A DNA stretch of 64,000 nt from Neorhizobium vignae. GTDB taxonomy: Bacteria; Pseudomonadota; Alphaproteobacteria; Rhizobiales; Rhizobiaceae. A program made the position numbers and the translations under genes. The notes beneath the pieces were generated by a model. The model was not told the DNA's origin. It ran no database searches and saw only the letters and a list, made by a program, of their open reading frames with translations. The stretch covers positions 21,846-85,845 of the forward strand of contig NZ_JNNU01000023.1 in NCBI RefSeq assembly GCF_000732195.1, in the 5' to 3' direction. This document shows, piece by piece, positions 9,017 to 18,340 of this stretch; within the stretch, counting starts at the first letter, position 1; each line of letters opens with the position of its first letter.

Positions 9017-11062
9017 ATGGGCAACATCAGGGTTGGCATCGATGTCGGCGGGACCTTCACGGATTTCACCGTACTCGACGATGAAACGGGCGGCATGCGC
9101 CACTTCAAGGTGTCCTCGACACCGCATGATCCTTCCGAGGCGATCGAGATCGGCATTGCCGGCTTTGCCGAGCGCGGCCTGCAGGCCTCCGACGTGGTCC
9201 ATTTCGGTCATGGCACGACGGTCGCGACCAACATGGTCATCGAGCGTCGCGGCGGCAAGACGGGCCTCCTCACCACCGAAGGCTTCCGGGACGTTCTGGA
9301 AATCGGGCGCCAGACCCGCCCCGACCTGTTCGACATGAGCATCCGCAAGCCCTATCCGCTGGTCGTGCGTCCGCTGCGCCTGGAAGTCGCCGAGCGCCTC
9401 GGTCCCGGCGGTGAAGTCATCGTTCCTCTCGATGAAGCCGGCGTGGAAGACGCTGCAAGGCGTTTCAAGGCAGAGGGTGTCGACGCCATCGCCATCGGCT
9501 TCCTGCATTCGTATCGCAATGCCACCCATGAGCGGCGCGCAGCCGAGATTGTCCGCAAGCATCTGCCGGATGTCTTCATCAGTCTGTCGAGCGACGTGCT
9601 GCCGGAATTCCGTGAATACGAGCGCATCTCCACCACTGTGATGAACGCCTATCTGATGCCACGCATGGACGGCTATCTCGATCGCTTCATGAAACGCTCG
9701 CGCCAGGCAGGCATCGAAGCGAGGCCTTATACCATCCATTCCAATGGCGGCCTGATGTCAACCGAGACGGCGCGCAAATATCCGGTGCGGACCTGCCTGT
9801 CGGGGCCTGCGGCCGGTGTCGTCGGAGCAGCGCTCGTTGGCAAGGCGGCGTCCTTTCCCGACATCATCACCTATGACGTGGGAGGCACTTCCACCGACAT
9901 CGCTCTTATCGCCGGCGGCAAGCCCGCCTATTCGGCCGACCGTGATGTGGCCGGATATTCGATCCGTTGCGCCATGGTCGACGTCAGCGTCATCGGGGCA
10001 GGCGGAGGCTCCATCGCCTGGCTTGACGATGCCGGCGGCCTCAAGGTCGGCCCGCAGAGCGCGGCGGCGGTTCCAGGTCCGGCTGCTTACGGCAACGGCG
10101 GAACGGATGCAACGATCACGGACGCTAACATCGTCCTCCAACGCCTGAACCCGGTTGCGCTGCTTGATGGAGCCATGCCGGTCAATCGCGAGGCAGCGCT
10201 GAGTGCGATCAGCGCGGTTGCCGAAAAGATCGGCCGCAGCGTCGAAGACACCGCTTGGGGCATTATCCGGATCGCCGTCGCCAACATGGCGCGTGCCATC
10301 CGCGCCGTGTCGATGGACAAGGGCCACGATCTCAAGCAGTTCGCGCTGATGGCCTTCGGCGGCGCAGGCCCCCTGCATGCCTCGCTGGTTGCGGCAGAAA
10401 CCGGCCTCGACACTGTCATCATCCCGGAATCGCCCGGCACCATGTGCGCCCGCGGCGTGCTTTTGTCGGACGTTACCCGCGATTTCGTCTCAACCCAGAT
10501 CAAGCGGGCCCAGGGCGAAGGCTGGACCGAAATCACGATAGCCCTCGGGGGCCTTGAAAAACAGGCCAGGGAATGGCTTGAGGCGGAGACCATCCCCGAC
10601 GACAAGTGCGCGGTGCAGCACATCGCAGAAGCCCGCTATGCAGGCCAGAACCACGAAATTCGTGTCGAAGGCATCCTGTCGAGTGCGGAGGATTTCGCGG
10701 CTCGTTTCGCCGAAGCCCACCGCATCGTCTACGGTTATGCGCTGGACAATCATCCGGTCGAGATCGTCAACCTGCGTGTCCAGGCGATCGGCCACGCCGG
10801 TCTGCCGCTGCAGACGGTGGAAAGCGCTTCCGGCACCATGGCGGATGCCAGGACTGGCGAGCGCGACATGTATGTGGGCCCGGAAGGTGGCTGGAAAACT
10901 GTGCCAATCTACAAGCGTGCGCTGATGCCGCAGGGGGAAAAATTCGTCGGCCCAGCCATTGTCGAGGAACCGACCTCCACCGCCTATGTGCTTCCCAATC
11001 AGACCGGCGTCGTCGACGCCTATGGAAACCTCATCCTCAGCTTTGTGAAGGACCGTGCGTGA
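9017..11062 (+). CDS. Hydantoinase/5-oxoprolinase family protein, subunit A (HyuA type)
   Basis: 681 residues from the ATG at 9017. An in-frame extension to 8957 is possible but carries no family sequence. The opening 'GIDVGGTFTDF' is the ATP-binding phosphate loop of the ASKHA fold found in HyuA, N-methylhydantoinase, acetone carboxylase beta and oxoprolinase. Further family motifs are 'GHGTTVATN', 'SGPAAGVVGA', 'YDVGGTSTDIAL' and 'FGGAGPLHA'. Enzymes of this group use ATP to open cyclic amides (hydantoins, 5-oxoproline) or to activate ketones. It forms a pair with hyuB, whose start overlaps this stop by one base. It heads an operon with a sugar-amine deglycase and kinase, so a cyclic amide made from a glycated amino acid is an attractive substrate (inference). 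Confidence 0.9.
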   Translation: MGNIRVGIDVGGTFTDFTVLDDETGGMRHFKVSSTPHDPSEAIEIGIAGFAERGLQASDVVHFGHGTTVATNMVIERRGGKTGLLTTEGFRDVLEIGRQTRPDLFDMSIRKPYPLVVRPLRLEVAERLGPGGEVIVPLDEAGVEDAARRFKAEGVDAIAIGFLHSYRNATHERRAAEIVRKHLPDVFISLSSDVLPEFREYERISTTVMNAYLMPRMDGYLDRFMKRSRQAGIEARPYTIHSNGGLMSTETARKYPVRTCLSGPAAGVVGAALVGKAASFPDIITYDVGGTSTDIALIAGGKPAYSADRDVAGYSIRCAMVDVSVIGAGGGSIAWLDDAGGLKVGPQSAAAVPGPAAYGNGGTDATITDANIVLQRLNPVALLDGAMPVNREAALSAISAVAEKIGRSVEDTAWGIIRIAVANMARAIRAVSMDKGHDLKQFALMAFGGAGPLHASLVAAETGLDTVIIPESPGTMCARGVLLSDVTRDFVSTQIKRAQGEGWTEITIALGGLEKQAREWLEAETIPDDKCAVQHIAEARYAGQNHEIRVEGILSSAEDFAARFAEAHRIVYGYALDNHPVEIVNLRVQAIGHAGLPLQTVESASGTMADARTGERDMYVGPEGGWKTVPIYKRALMPQGEKFVGPAIVEEPTSTAYVLPNQTGVVDAYGNLILSFVKDRA

Positions 11063-12687
11063 TGCAGCAGCACGTTAAACCAACACGCGAGTTCGACGCA
11101 ATCGAAATGGAGGTCTACTCCAACCGGTTCATGTCGATCACAGACGAGATGGGGCTCAGCCTCGTTCGTTCGTCCTTCTCCACCAACATCAAGGAGCGCA
11201 AGGACTGCTCCGTTGGCCTGTTCGATGGTAAAGGGCGCCTGGTCGTCCAGGCATCGCACATCCCCGTTCATTTGGGGTCGCTGCAGGGCGGCGTAGCGGC
11301 TGTGCTCGAGAATTACAGGCTCGAGGACATCAAGCCGGGCGATGCGTTCATCTGCAACGATCCCTATCTGGCGGGCGGATCGCATACGCCGGATATCTCC
11401 ATCCTCACGCCCGTCTTCTATCAAGGCCGCCTTTGCTTCTTCGCCGCCAATCTAGGTCACCATTCCGACGTTGGCGGCGGCGTGCCTGGCTCCTGTGATC
11501 CGAGCCAGACCAGTATCTTCGCGGAAGGCCTGCGTATTCCCGTGCTGAAGATCGCGCGCGAGGGCGTGCTCGATGAGCAGATCGTCAAACTCATCAGCAC
11601 CAACAGCCGCGATCCACTGGAGCGCATTCTCGACCTCAAGGTACAGATCGCCACCAACGAGATCGGCCAGCGGAAGCTGGTGGCCCTTGCCGACCAGTTC
11701 GGCATCGCCACCGTCGAGGAGGCGATCGACGATCTGATCGCCTATTCGGAAAGCCGGCTGCGCAAGCGCATCAAGGAGATGCCGGACGGCGTCTATAAAG
11801 GCGAAGCCTTCATCGACGGCGATGGCATTGGTTTCGATCCCTGCCGTATCCAGGTCGCCATCAACGTGAAAGGCGAGGGGATCACCTTCGACTTCACTGG
11901 CACCGACAGTCAGGCGCGAGGCGCGGTCAATATTCCCAAGACCGCCCTCGACGCCACCTGCTATTACACCATCAAGGCGCTCCTGGACCCGTCGCTTCCG
12001 CCGAATGAAGGCATGGCGTCGCCGGTCACCATCATTGCCGAGGAAGGCACGTTGGTACGGCCGAAATTCCCAGCAGCCGTCGGCATCCGCTCGACAAGCT
12101 GCCAGCGCGTGGTGCGCGCCATCTTCCAGGCGTTCGCCGATGTTCTGCCCCGGGAAAAGGTGTTCGCCTCTTCTGCCGACATGAATGCGACCATGATCTT
12201 CTTCGGGCCCCACAAGACCCGCGAAGGCAGCTTCGTCTATCTGGAAACGGTTGGCGGCGGTGCCGGCGCGAGCCTCGATCACGATGGCATGAACGGCATT
12301 CAGGTTCACATCACCAACACATCGAACCTGCCGGCCGAAGCGCTCGAAATCGAATATCCGCTGATGGTCCGTCGTTATGCGCTCGCCGACGGGTCGGGTG
12401 GCAAGGGTCACACCGCGGGCGGGATGGGCATTGTTCGCGAGGTCGTCGCCATGACGGACGGCATACGGGCCAACGCATCCTGCGAGGGACTGCGTACTCC
12501 AGCCGACGGCGTCTTTGGCGGCGGACAGGGCGAGGTTGCGCGGCTGAAATTCGGCACTGCCGACGGCACTGTGACCGAATACGACATCTCGATCACCAAT
12601 ATCCCTATGAACCGTGGCGACAGCCTGTTCCTGCAAACGCCGGGCGGCGGCGGCTTCGGTCGCGCGCCTGAACTGATTGGAGAATAA
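11062..12687 (+). CDS. Hydantoinase/5-oxoprolinase family protein, subunit B (HyuB type)
   Basis: 541 residues from the ATG at 11062, overlapping the hyuA stop as TGATG. The longer frame upstream to 10606 is the hyuA shadow. Typical HyuB motifs are present: 'FSTNIKERKDCSVGLFD', 'SHIPVHLGSLQGGV', 'DAFICNDPYLAGGSHTPD', the histidine-rich 'NLGHHSDVGGGVPGS', and the C-terminal 'LQTPGGGGFG'. The conserved acidic and histidine residues in the two middle motifs are the probable metal site of the hydrolase half. It works with HyuA on one substrate. It is followed 7 bp later by the SIS-domain deglycase gene, so all are co-transcribed. Confidence 0.9.
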   Translation: MQQHVKPTREFDAIEMEVYSNRFMSITDEMGLSLVRSSFSTNIKERKDCSVGLFDGKGRLVVQASHIPVHLGSLQGGVAAVLENYRLEDIKPGDAFICNDPYLAGGSHTPDISILTPVFYQGRLCFFAANLGHHSDVGGGVPGSCDPSQTSIFAEGLRIPVLKIAREGVLDEQIVKLISTNSRDPLERILDLKVQIATNEIGQRKLVALADQFGIATVEEAIDDLIAYSESRLRKRIKEMPDGVYKGEAFIDGDGIGFDPCRIQVAINVKGEGITFDFTGTDSQARGAVNIPKTALDATCYYTIKALLDPSLPPNEGMASPVTIIAEEGTLVRPKFPAAVGIRSTSCQRVVRAIFQAFADVLPREKVFASSADMNATMIFFGPHKTREGSFVYLETVGGGAGASLDHDGMNGIQVHITNTSNLPAEALEIEYPLMVRRYALADGSGGKGHTAGGMGIVREVVAMTDGIRANASCEGLRTPADGVFGGGQGEVARLKFGTADGTVTEYDISITNIPMNRGDSLFLQTPGGGGFGRAPELIGE

Positions 12688-12694
12688 AACTATC

Positions 12695-13741
12695 ATGGCT
12701 CTCGAAAACCTGACGCCAAGCGACGAAGAGATCAAGTCCGCCCCGAACCCGAATTACCTCGAAGGTGACTATCTGAAGGGCGTCCTGGAGATGACCTTCC
12801 GCGACGGCAACCCGCTGGCAGAAAAGCTGGTGGAGGACATCTTCTCTTCGCGTGAAATCGACACCGTCTATCTGGTCGGCGCCGGCGGCTCGAATTCTTA
12901 CATCGAACCGATCAAGTACATCCTCGACAAGTATTGCGACTTGCGCATCGAGCGCATCAACTCGACCGAGTTTGAAACGCGCCGCCCCAAGCCTGTTAAC
13001 GAGAAGGCTGTCGTGCTTCTTACCTCGCATAACGGCGAGACCGAAGACACTGTGGTTGCTGCCCGCTGGGCCAAGACCACCGGCGCGGTTACAGTTGCGC
13101 TCACCTCCGGCCACGAAAGCGGTCTGGCAAAAATCTGCGACTACCTTCTGCCCTACAGCAAGGAGCTGCCGGGCATGCCGAAGACGATGATCGCTTATCT
13201 TTTCGCCGCCTACCTGCTAAAGCACCTCGGCAACCCGGTCGGCGCGCAACTGGTGCGTGACATCGAAGCGATGCCGACCAAGCTTCACGACATCAAGGAT
13301 GCCGAGCGCGAGCGTGGCATGGAACTCGCCCGCCGCTACAAGGACGAGAACATCTACTACGTGCTCTCCAGTGGTATCCTCTCGGGCCTCAATTATCAGT
13401 ACTCGATCTGCATCTTCAACGAAATGCTGTGGCTTGATGCATCCGATATCCATTCGGGTGAATTCCGCCATGGTCCGTTTGAAGTTGCCGATCCGGAGAT
13501 GGCTTATGTATTCCTGATGGATAATGGCGAGAACCGCAAGATCGACCAGCGCGCGCTGAAGTTCACCCGCCGCGTCACCGACAAGATCATCACTTTTGAC
13601 GCCGGCCGATACGAAAACGTTTCGCCGCTGCTGTCGCCCTTCGTGATCGGCGTCACCTGGTACTGGTTTGCCCACACGCTGTCGGTCTTGCGCGAACATC
13701 CACTGTCCGTTCGCCGCTACATGTGGAAGGTCGATTACTGA
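12695..13741 (+). CDS. SIS-domain sugar-amine deglycase, FrlB/FraB-like
   Basis: 348 residues with two SIS (phosphosugar isomerase) domains. The stretch 'HSGEFRHGPFEV' and the following 'VFLMDNGENR' closely parallel E. coli FrlB (fructoselysine-6-phosphate deglycase). The two residues reported as catalytic in Salmonella FraB (E214 and H230) line up, by eye and with the same 16-residue spacing, with E243 and H259 here. The expected reaction splits a 6-phosphofructose-amine into glucose 6-phosphate and the free amine or amino acid. A kinase of the FrlD type follows directly. The start at 12695 follows a GGAG site in 'ttggagaata'. Which Amadori compound is used is not visible, and related GlmS-like isomerases are the alternative. 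Confidence 0.82.
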   Translation: MALENLTPSDEEIKSAPNPNYLEGDYLKGVLEMTFRDGNPLAEKLVEDIFSSREIDTVYLVGAGGSNSYIEPIKYILDKYCDLRIERINSTEFETRRPKPVNEKAVVLLTSHNGETEDTVVAARWAKTTGAVTVALTSGHESGLAKICDYLLPYSKELPGMPKTMIAYLFAAYLLKHLGNPVGAQLVRDIEAMPTKLHDIKDAERERGMELARRYKDENIYYVLSSGILSGLNYQYSICIFNEMLWLDASDIHSGEFRHGPFEVADPEMAYVFLMDNGENRKIDQRALKFTRRVTDKIITFDAGRYENVSPLLSPFVIGVTWYWFAHTLSVLREHPLSVRRYMWKVDY

Positions 13742-13874
13742 TGATCAGGCGCCCACCCGCATGGTTGTTTCTGCCGCGCGCGAGTTCGTCGTGGTTCGGC
13801 ACGGCATCGCCGCCGCAGGCGGGCGCTTTCTCCGGCGCACCCTATGTCTTTCATGAAAAGAAGGGGACCGAATA

Positions 13875-14768
13875 ATGATCACGCCCGACACATCTTTCAA
13901 CACGTTCAAGGTGCTGGGGCTCGGCGATAACGTTGTCGACCGCTACCTCAACACCGGTAAGATGTATCCTGGCGGAAATGCCCTGAACTTTGCTGTCTAT
14001 GCAAAGATGCTTGGGGCCGATGCGGCATTTCTGGGTACTTTCGGCACCGATGCCGCCGCGCGGCATGTTCAGGCAACGCTTGAAGCGCTTCGCGTGCCGG
14101 CAACGCACAGCCGTGTTTTCGAAGGCGAAAACGGCCACGCGGATGTGCGTGTCGTCGACGGAAACCGCGAGTTCGTGTTCTCCAATAAAGGTGGCGTAAC
14201 CCGGGAAAAACCGTTCACGCCAAGCCAAGGCGACATCGCCTACCTCTCCGCCTTCGCACTGGTGCACACGAGTTGCTACAGTCACCTCAACCGGCATCTC
14301 CCGCTACTGAAGAATGGCAGCCGTCTGCTGTCCTATGATTTCTCCTACCGCTGGCAGGTCGAGGACCTAATCGCGCCGGTCACGCCGCACCTCGATTTCG
14401 CCGCCCTGTCGGCAGGGGATGTCGGGCGCGACCGCGCATTGGAAGCGCTGCGCGAGGCGGTCGGGCATGGCTGCGGCTTGGCTCTCGCGACGCTCGGGCC
14501 AGAGGGCGCTGTTGCCTATAATGGCAAGGACTTTGTGTCCGTTGCACCCGTACCCACCGATGTCGTCGACACGCTCGGCGCAGGCGATGCATTCATCACC
14601 GCGACGCTGCTAACGCTGGTTGCCGGTGGCTGGAAGCGCGGCGAGCACGTGGGGCGGCAGGCCATCCAAGCAGCGATGAAAAAGGGCTCGGAATCTGCCG
14701 CCGAGATCTGCCGGATCGAGGGCGCGTTCGGCTATCCGGCACCCATCCAATCGCAAATCACGGCTTGA
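13875..14768 (+). CDS. PfkB-family sugar kinase, FrlD-like (fructosamine kinase)
   Basis: 297 residues of the ribokinase/PfkB family. 'GLGDNVVDRYLNTGKMYPGG' at the start and 'GGNALNFAVYAKMLGAD' match the pattern of E. coli FrlD ('GDNCVD...FSGGNAVNVAVY'). The catalytic-base motif 'DTLGAGDAFI' lies near residues 236-245. FrlD phosphorylates fructoselysine at O6, making the substrate for the deglycase encoded just upstream. The two together form the known two-step Amadori pathway. The gene starts 133 bp after the deglycase stop, behind an AAGGGGA site, and ends where the ABC ATPase gene begins. Specificity is inferred from the partner, not from residues. Confidence 0.82.
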   Translation: MITPDTSFNTFKVLGLGDNVVDRYLNTGKMYPGGNALNFAVYAKMLGADAAFLGTFGTDAAARHVQATLEALRVPATHSRVFEGENGHADVRVVDGNREFVFSNKGGVTREKPFTPSQGDIAYLSAFALVHTSCYSHLNRHLPLLKNGSRLLSYDFSYRWQVEDLIAPVTPHLDFAALSAGDVGRDRALEALREAVGHGCGLALATLGPEGAVAYNGKDFVSVAPVPTDVVDTLGAGDAFITATLLTLVAGGWKRGEHVGRQAIQAAMKKGSESAAEICRIEGAFGYPAPIQSQITA

Positions 14769-14779
14769 TCGGAGGCGCG

Positions 14780-16483
14780 ATGCTGGAAGTCAGGAACCTC
14801 TCCATTGCTTTCAAGACCCGCGACGGACTGAAGTCTGCGGTGCGCAATATCGACTTCACCATCGGGCCGGGCGAAATACTCGGTCTGGTCGGGGAAAGCG
14901 GTAGCGGCAAGACGATCACCTCGCTTGCGGTGATGGGCTTGCTCCCGCCGAATGCAGTGGTCACGAGCGGCGAAGTTCTGGTCGACGGCACCGACATGCT
15001 TCAACTCGGATCGGGTGAACTGCGCAAGCTGCGCGGCCGGCATATCGCGATGATCTTCCAGGATCCGATAGCATCCCTCGACCCGATCTTCACCTGCGGT
15101 GACCAGATCATCGAGGCGATCCGGCTTCACGAAACGGTTGGCAAGGCGCAGGCCCGCCAGAGGGCGATAGAACTCCTTGACAAGGTCAAAATTCCTGATC
15201 CCGAGCGCGCCATGCGGGCCTATCCGCACGAGCTTTCCGGCGGCCAATGTCAACGCATCATGATCGCCATGGCGGTCGCCTGCAAACCCCACATCATCAT
15301 CGCCGACGAACCGACCACGGCGCTCGACGTGACAGTGCAGAAACAGGTTCTCGATCTGCTGCGCGGCCTTAACGAAGAGGTGGGGGCGGCTATCCTGCTG
15401 ATCACCCACGACCTTGGCGTTATCTACGAAGTCGCGGACCGGGTCGTCGTGATGTATTCCGGGGACAAAATAGAGGAGGCGACCACCGCCGATCTCTTCA
15501 ATAATCCCAAGAGTGGTTATGCCAAGGCACTGATAGACTCGATGCCGACGCCCGGCGGCCAGCATGACCGCCTGCCGGTGATCGAGCGTGACGCGCTTGG
15601 CAACGTGTTCAGCGTCCGACCCGAGCCGCGCGTCCGTTCGAGCAACGTCGCGGCAGCACCGGACGCGAACGCTTCACCGCTGCTCGAGATCAGGGATCTG
15701 GTCAAATCCTACTGGATCAAGCCTGCACCGCTTGCGATGCCGGTCGAAATGCGCGCCGTGGACCGTGTCAGCCTGAGCATAGCGCCGCGCTCGACGCTTG
15801 GGCTGGTTGGCGAATCCGGTTGCGGTAAAAGCACCCTTTCGCGCGCCGTCATGCGGCTCTATCGCCCCGACGCCGGCGAAATCCTGTTCAAGGGACAAGA
15901 TATCGCCAGCCTCTCGGAAGGCGAGATGCGGCCGTTCCGGCGTGAGATCGCCATGGTCTTCCAGAACCCTTATGGCTCCCTCAATCCGCGCAAGACCGTC
16001 GCCGAGCTTGTCGAAGCGCCGTTGGTCATCTTCGGCGAAGGTACCGCGACCGTTCGTCGTCGCCGCGTCGCTGGCCTGCTCGAGGCAGTCGGCCTGCCGG
16101 CTACGGCTGCGGCGAAATATCCGCATGAGTTTTCTGGTGGACAGCGACAGCGGATTGCCATTGCCCGGGCCCTCGCACTTAATCCTTCGCTCGTGATCTG
16201 CGATGAGGCTGTCTCGGCTCTCGACGTTTCCGTACAGGCGCAGGTGCTCAACCTGCTCAAGGATCTGCAGGTTGAGTTCGACTTGACCTATCTCTTCATT
16301 TCCCACGACCTTTCCGTGGTCGAACATGTCAGTGACACGGTCGCCGTCATGCAGAAGGGCCGCATCGTCGAATACGGCTCGGCAAAGGCAATCTTCGCCA
16401 ATCCCAAGGAAGCCTATACCCGGATGCTGCTCGATGCGGTGCCGACCATCGGTTCGGACCGTGTCGGAAAGGGGGGCGCGTGA
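14780..16483 (+). CDS. Fused dual ATPase of a peptide/opine-type ABC importer (DppD-DppF fusion)
   Basis: 567 residues holding two complete ABC ATPase domains in one chain. Domain 1 has Walker A 'GESGSGKT', signature 'LSGGQCQR' and Walker B 'IIIADEPTTALD'. Domain 2 has 'GESGCGKS', 'FSGGQRQR' and 'LVICDEAVSALD'. Such fused subunits (as in GsiA) power Opp/Dpp-family importers. Aspartate followed by Glu or Ala closes both Walker B strands as usual. I chose the ATG at 14780 behind GGAGG; a TTG at 14765 overlapping the kinase stop is also possible. The permease genes follow with 4-nt overlaps. It energises uptake of the operon's substrate. Confidence 0.9.
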   Translation: MLEVRNLSIAFKTRDGLKSAVRNIDFTIGPGEILGLVGESGSGKTITSLAVMGLLPPNAVVTSGEVLVDGTDMLQLGSGELRKLRGRHIAMIFQDPIASLDPIFTCGDQIIEAIRLHETVGKAQARQRAIELLDKVKIPDPERAMRAYPHELSGGQCQRIMIAMAVACKPHIIIADEPTTALDVTVQKQVLDLLRGLNEEVGAAILLITHDLGVIYEVADRVVVMYSGDKIEEATTADLFNNPKSGYAKALIDSMPTPGGQHDRLPVIERDALGNVFSVRPEPRVRSSNVAAAPDANASPLLEIRDLVKSYWIKPAPLAMPVEMRAVDRVSLSIAPRSTLGLVGESGCGKSTLSRAVMRLYRPDAGEILFKGQDIASLSEGEMRPFRREIAMVFQNPYGSLNPRKTVAELVEAPLVIFGEGTATVRRRRVAGLLEAVGLPATAAAKYPHEFSGGQRQRIAIARALALNPSLVICDEAVSALDVSVQAQVLNLLKDLQVEFDLTYLFISHDLSVVEHVSDTVAVMQKGRIVEYGSAKAIFANPKEAYTRMLLDAVPTIGSDRVGKGGA

Positions 16484-17457
16484 ACGCCTCTGTTACCGGA
16501 GCTTTGCTGCTTGTTGGACGAAAGCTTCTGACGGCCTTAATCCAGTTGCTGGTGATCGCTACGTTGATCTTCTCGGTCATGTACATCATGCCGGGTGATC
16601 CGGTGCTGCTGTTGCTCGGCGCCGACAGCAATCCCTCGCCGGAAGCCGTCGCCTCCATGCGCAGCCAGCTTGGCCTGGATCAGCCGGTCGTGTCGCAGTA
16701 TTTCGTCTGGCTGTGGAGGGCGCTGCGTCTGGATTTCGGGGTGTCGCTCGCCAACGGCTATCCGGTTTCGAGATATGTCCTTTCCAACTTGCCTCGCACC
16801 CTGGAACTTGCCTTTGCGGCGATCATCGTCGCGACGCTGATCGGTGTCCCGCTCGGCATTGCCGCTGCCCTCAAACGTGGCAGTCTGCGTGATACGATCC
16901 TGACGTCAGTCGCGACGATCGGGATTTCTGTGCCTGTCTACATCATGGGCACGATGCTCGTTCTGTTCTTCAGCCTGAAACTCGGCTGGTTGCCGGCCAG
17001 CGGCTATACGGACATTTCGCGAAACGCACTTGAGCATTTCCGCAAGCTCGCCCTCCCGGCCTTGGCACTCGGATTCGGCCTTGCCGCCTCGATCGCACGT
17101 ATGACGCGCTCGTCAATGCTGGAAATCCTTGGACGGGATTTCGTGCGGGCGCTACGGGCAAAGGGCATGTCGGAGCGACGCGTCATCTGGCAGCACGTGC
17201 TGCGCAATGCGGCAATCCCGATCGTCACCATCATCGGGCTGCAGCTTGGCAACCTGATGGGTGGCACGGTGCTCGTCGAAGCGATGTTCAATTGGCCGGG
17301 GCTCAGCACACTGCTGGTGGGCGCGGTATCCGCCCGCAACTATCCGCTGGTCCAGGGCGCGATGCTTGCCATTGCTGCGCTTTTCATCGGCATTAATTTG
17401 CTGGTCGAACTGCTGTATAGCCTGCTCGACCCGCGCATCAGGAGGAAGCGCACGTGA
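16480..17457 (+). CDS. ABC importer permease, DppB type
   Basis: 325 residues, six hydrophobic segments, and the 'MPGDPVLLLLG' and 'YPVSRYVLSNLPRTLELA' motifs of DppB/OppB permeases. The ATPase-coupling EAA-like loop is at 'RALRAKGMSERRVIWQHVLRNA'. The GTG start at 16480 overlaps the ATPase stop (GTGA), and its own stop overlaps the next permease in the same way. It forms the inner-membrane channel with the DppC-type protein. Confidence 0.9.
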   Translation: MNASVTGALLLVGRKLLTALIQLLVIATLIFSVMYIMPGDPVLLLLGADSNPSPEAVASMRSQLGLDQPVVSQYFVWLWRALRLDFGVSLANGYPVSRYVLSNLPRTLELAFAAIIVATLIGVPLGIAAALKRGSLRDTILTSVATIGISVPVYIMGTMLVLFFSLKLGWLPASGYTDISRNALEHFRKLALPALALGFGLAASIARMTRSSMLEILGRDFVRALRAKGMSERRVIWQHVLRNAAIPIVTIIGLQLGNLMGGTVLVEAMFNWPGLSTLLVGAVSARNYPLVQGAMLAIAALFIGINLLVELLYSLLDPRIRRKRT

Positions 17458-18290
17458 CCTCCCGCACCCTTGGCCTCGCTCGCAGTCAGCCGGCATTCGT
17501 CGCAAGTCTTGCCGTACTGGCGATCGTCCTTCTGATGGCGATCTCCGGCGGCTGGCTCGCGCCCCACGACCCATTCACGCTGAACCCGCAGGCCGTCAAC
17601 CAGGGCAGCTCCGCCAGCCACTGGCTGGGAACCGACGAATTCGGCCGCGATCTGCTGAGCCGCCTTCTTATCGGCATCCGTCCGACCCTCATTGTAGCGC
17701 TCGGCGCCACGGTGATCTCGGCCGTGTTCGGCAGCCTCCTTGGAATCGCCGGCGCTTACGGACGCCCGTGGTTGTCCTTTCTGATCATGCGTGCGGTCGA
17801 CATCATGTTGAGCTTTCCACCAATTCTGCTTGCGCTGCTCGCCGTCGGTTTCTGGGAAAGCGGTGTTCTCAGCCTGACGGTCGTTATCGGCGTGCTCTAT
17901 ATCCCGCACTTTGCCCGGGTTGCTCATTCTGCCACGCTTCAGGTGACACGCCAGGAGTTCATGGAAGCCGAGCATGCCATGGGAGCCTCGGTGCGGCGTG
18001 TCGTCTTCACGGCGATCCTGCCGAATATCCTGTCGCCGCTGGTCGTCCAGGCGACGCTGACGGTAGCCGCGGCCATTCTCCTTGAATCGGGCCTGAGTTT
18101 CCTCGGCCTCGGCATTGTGCCGCCGGAGCCGTCCTGGGGCCAGATGATCGGAACCGCCCGCGGCTATCTCGGCCAGAACCCGATGTATGTGATCTGGCCA
18201 TCCCTTCTTCTCGCGCTGACAGTGCTCGCCATCAACGTGGTGGGCGACCGGTTGCGCGACATTCTCGATCCACGTCTCAGGGAGGAATAG
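17454..18290 (+). CDS. ABC importer permease, DppC type
   Basis: 278 residues with an N-terminal membrane helix, the 'HWLGTDEFGRDLLSRLLIGIRPTL' motif characteristic of DppC/OppC, and a coupling loop at 'EAEHAMGASVRRVVFTAILPNI'. The GTG start overlaps the DppB-type stop (GTGA). It is the second half of the membrane channel of the importer encoded between 14780 and 19876. Confidence 0.9.
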   Translation: MTSRTLGLARSQPAFVASLAVLAIVLLMAISGGWLAPHDPFTLNPQAVNQGSSASHWLGTDEFGRDLLSRLLIGIRPTLIVALGATVISAVFGSLLGIAGAYGRPWLSFLIMRAVDIMLSFPPILLALLAVGFWESGVLSLTVVIGVLYIPHFARVAHSATLQVTRQEFMEAEHAMGASVRRVVFTAILPNILSPLVVQATLTVAAAILLESGLSFLGLGIVPPEPSWGQMIGTARGYLGQNPMYVIWPSLLLALTVLAINVVGDRLRDILDPRLREE

Positions 18291-18340
18291 ACGACATGGA
18301 AAAGACGAATAAACAAGCACAAGCAAAAAAGGGGTACAGC

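Noticed and set aside
11452..12735. 427-codon open frame on the minus strand across hyuB
   Set aside because: It is the antisense shadow of hyuB; the sense strand carries clear HyuB motifs throughout.
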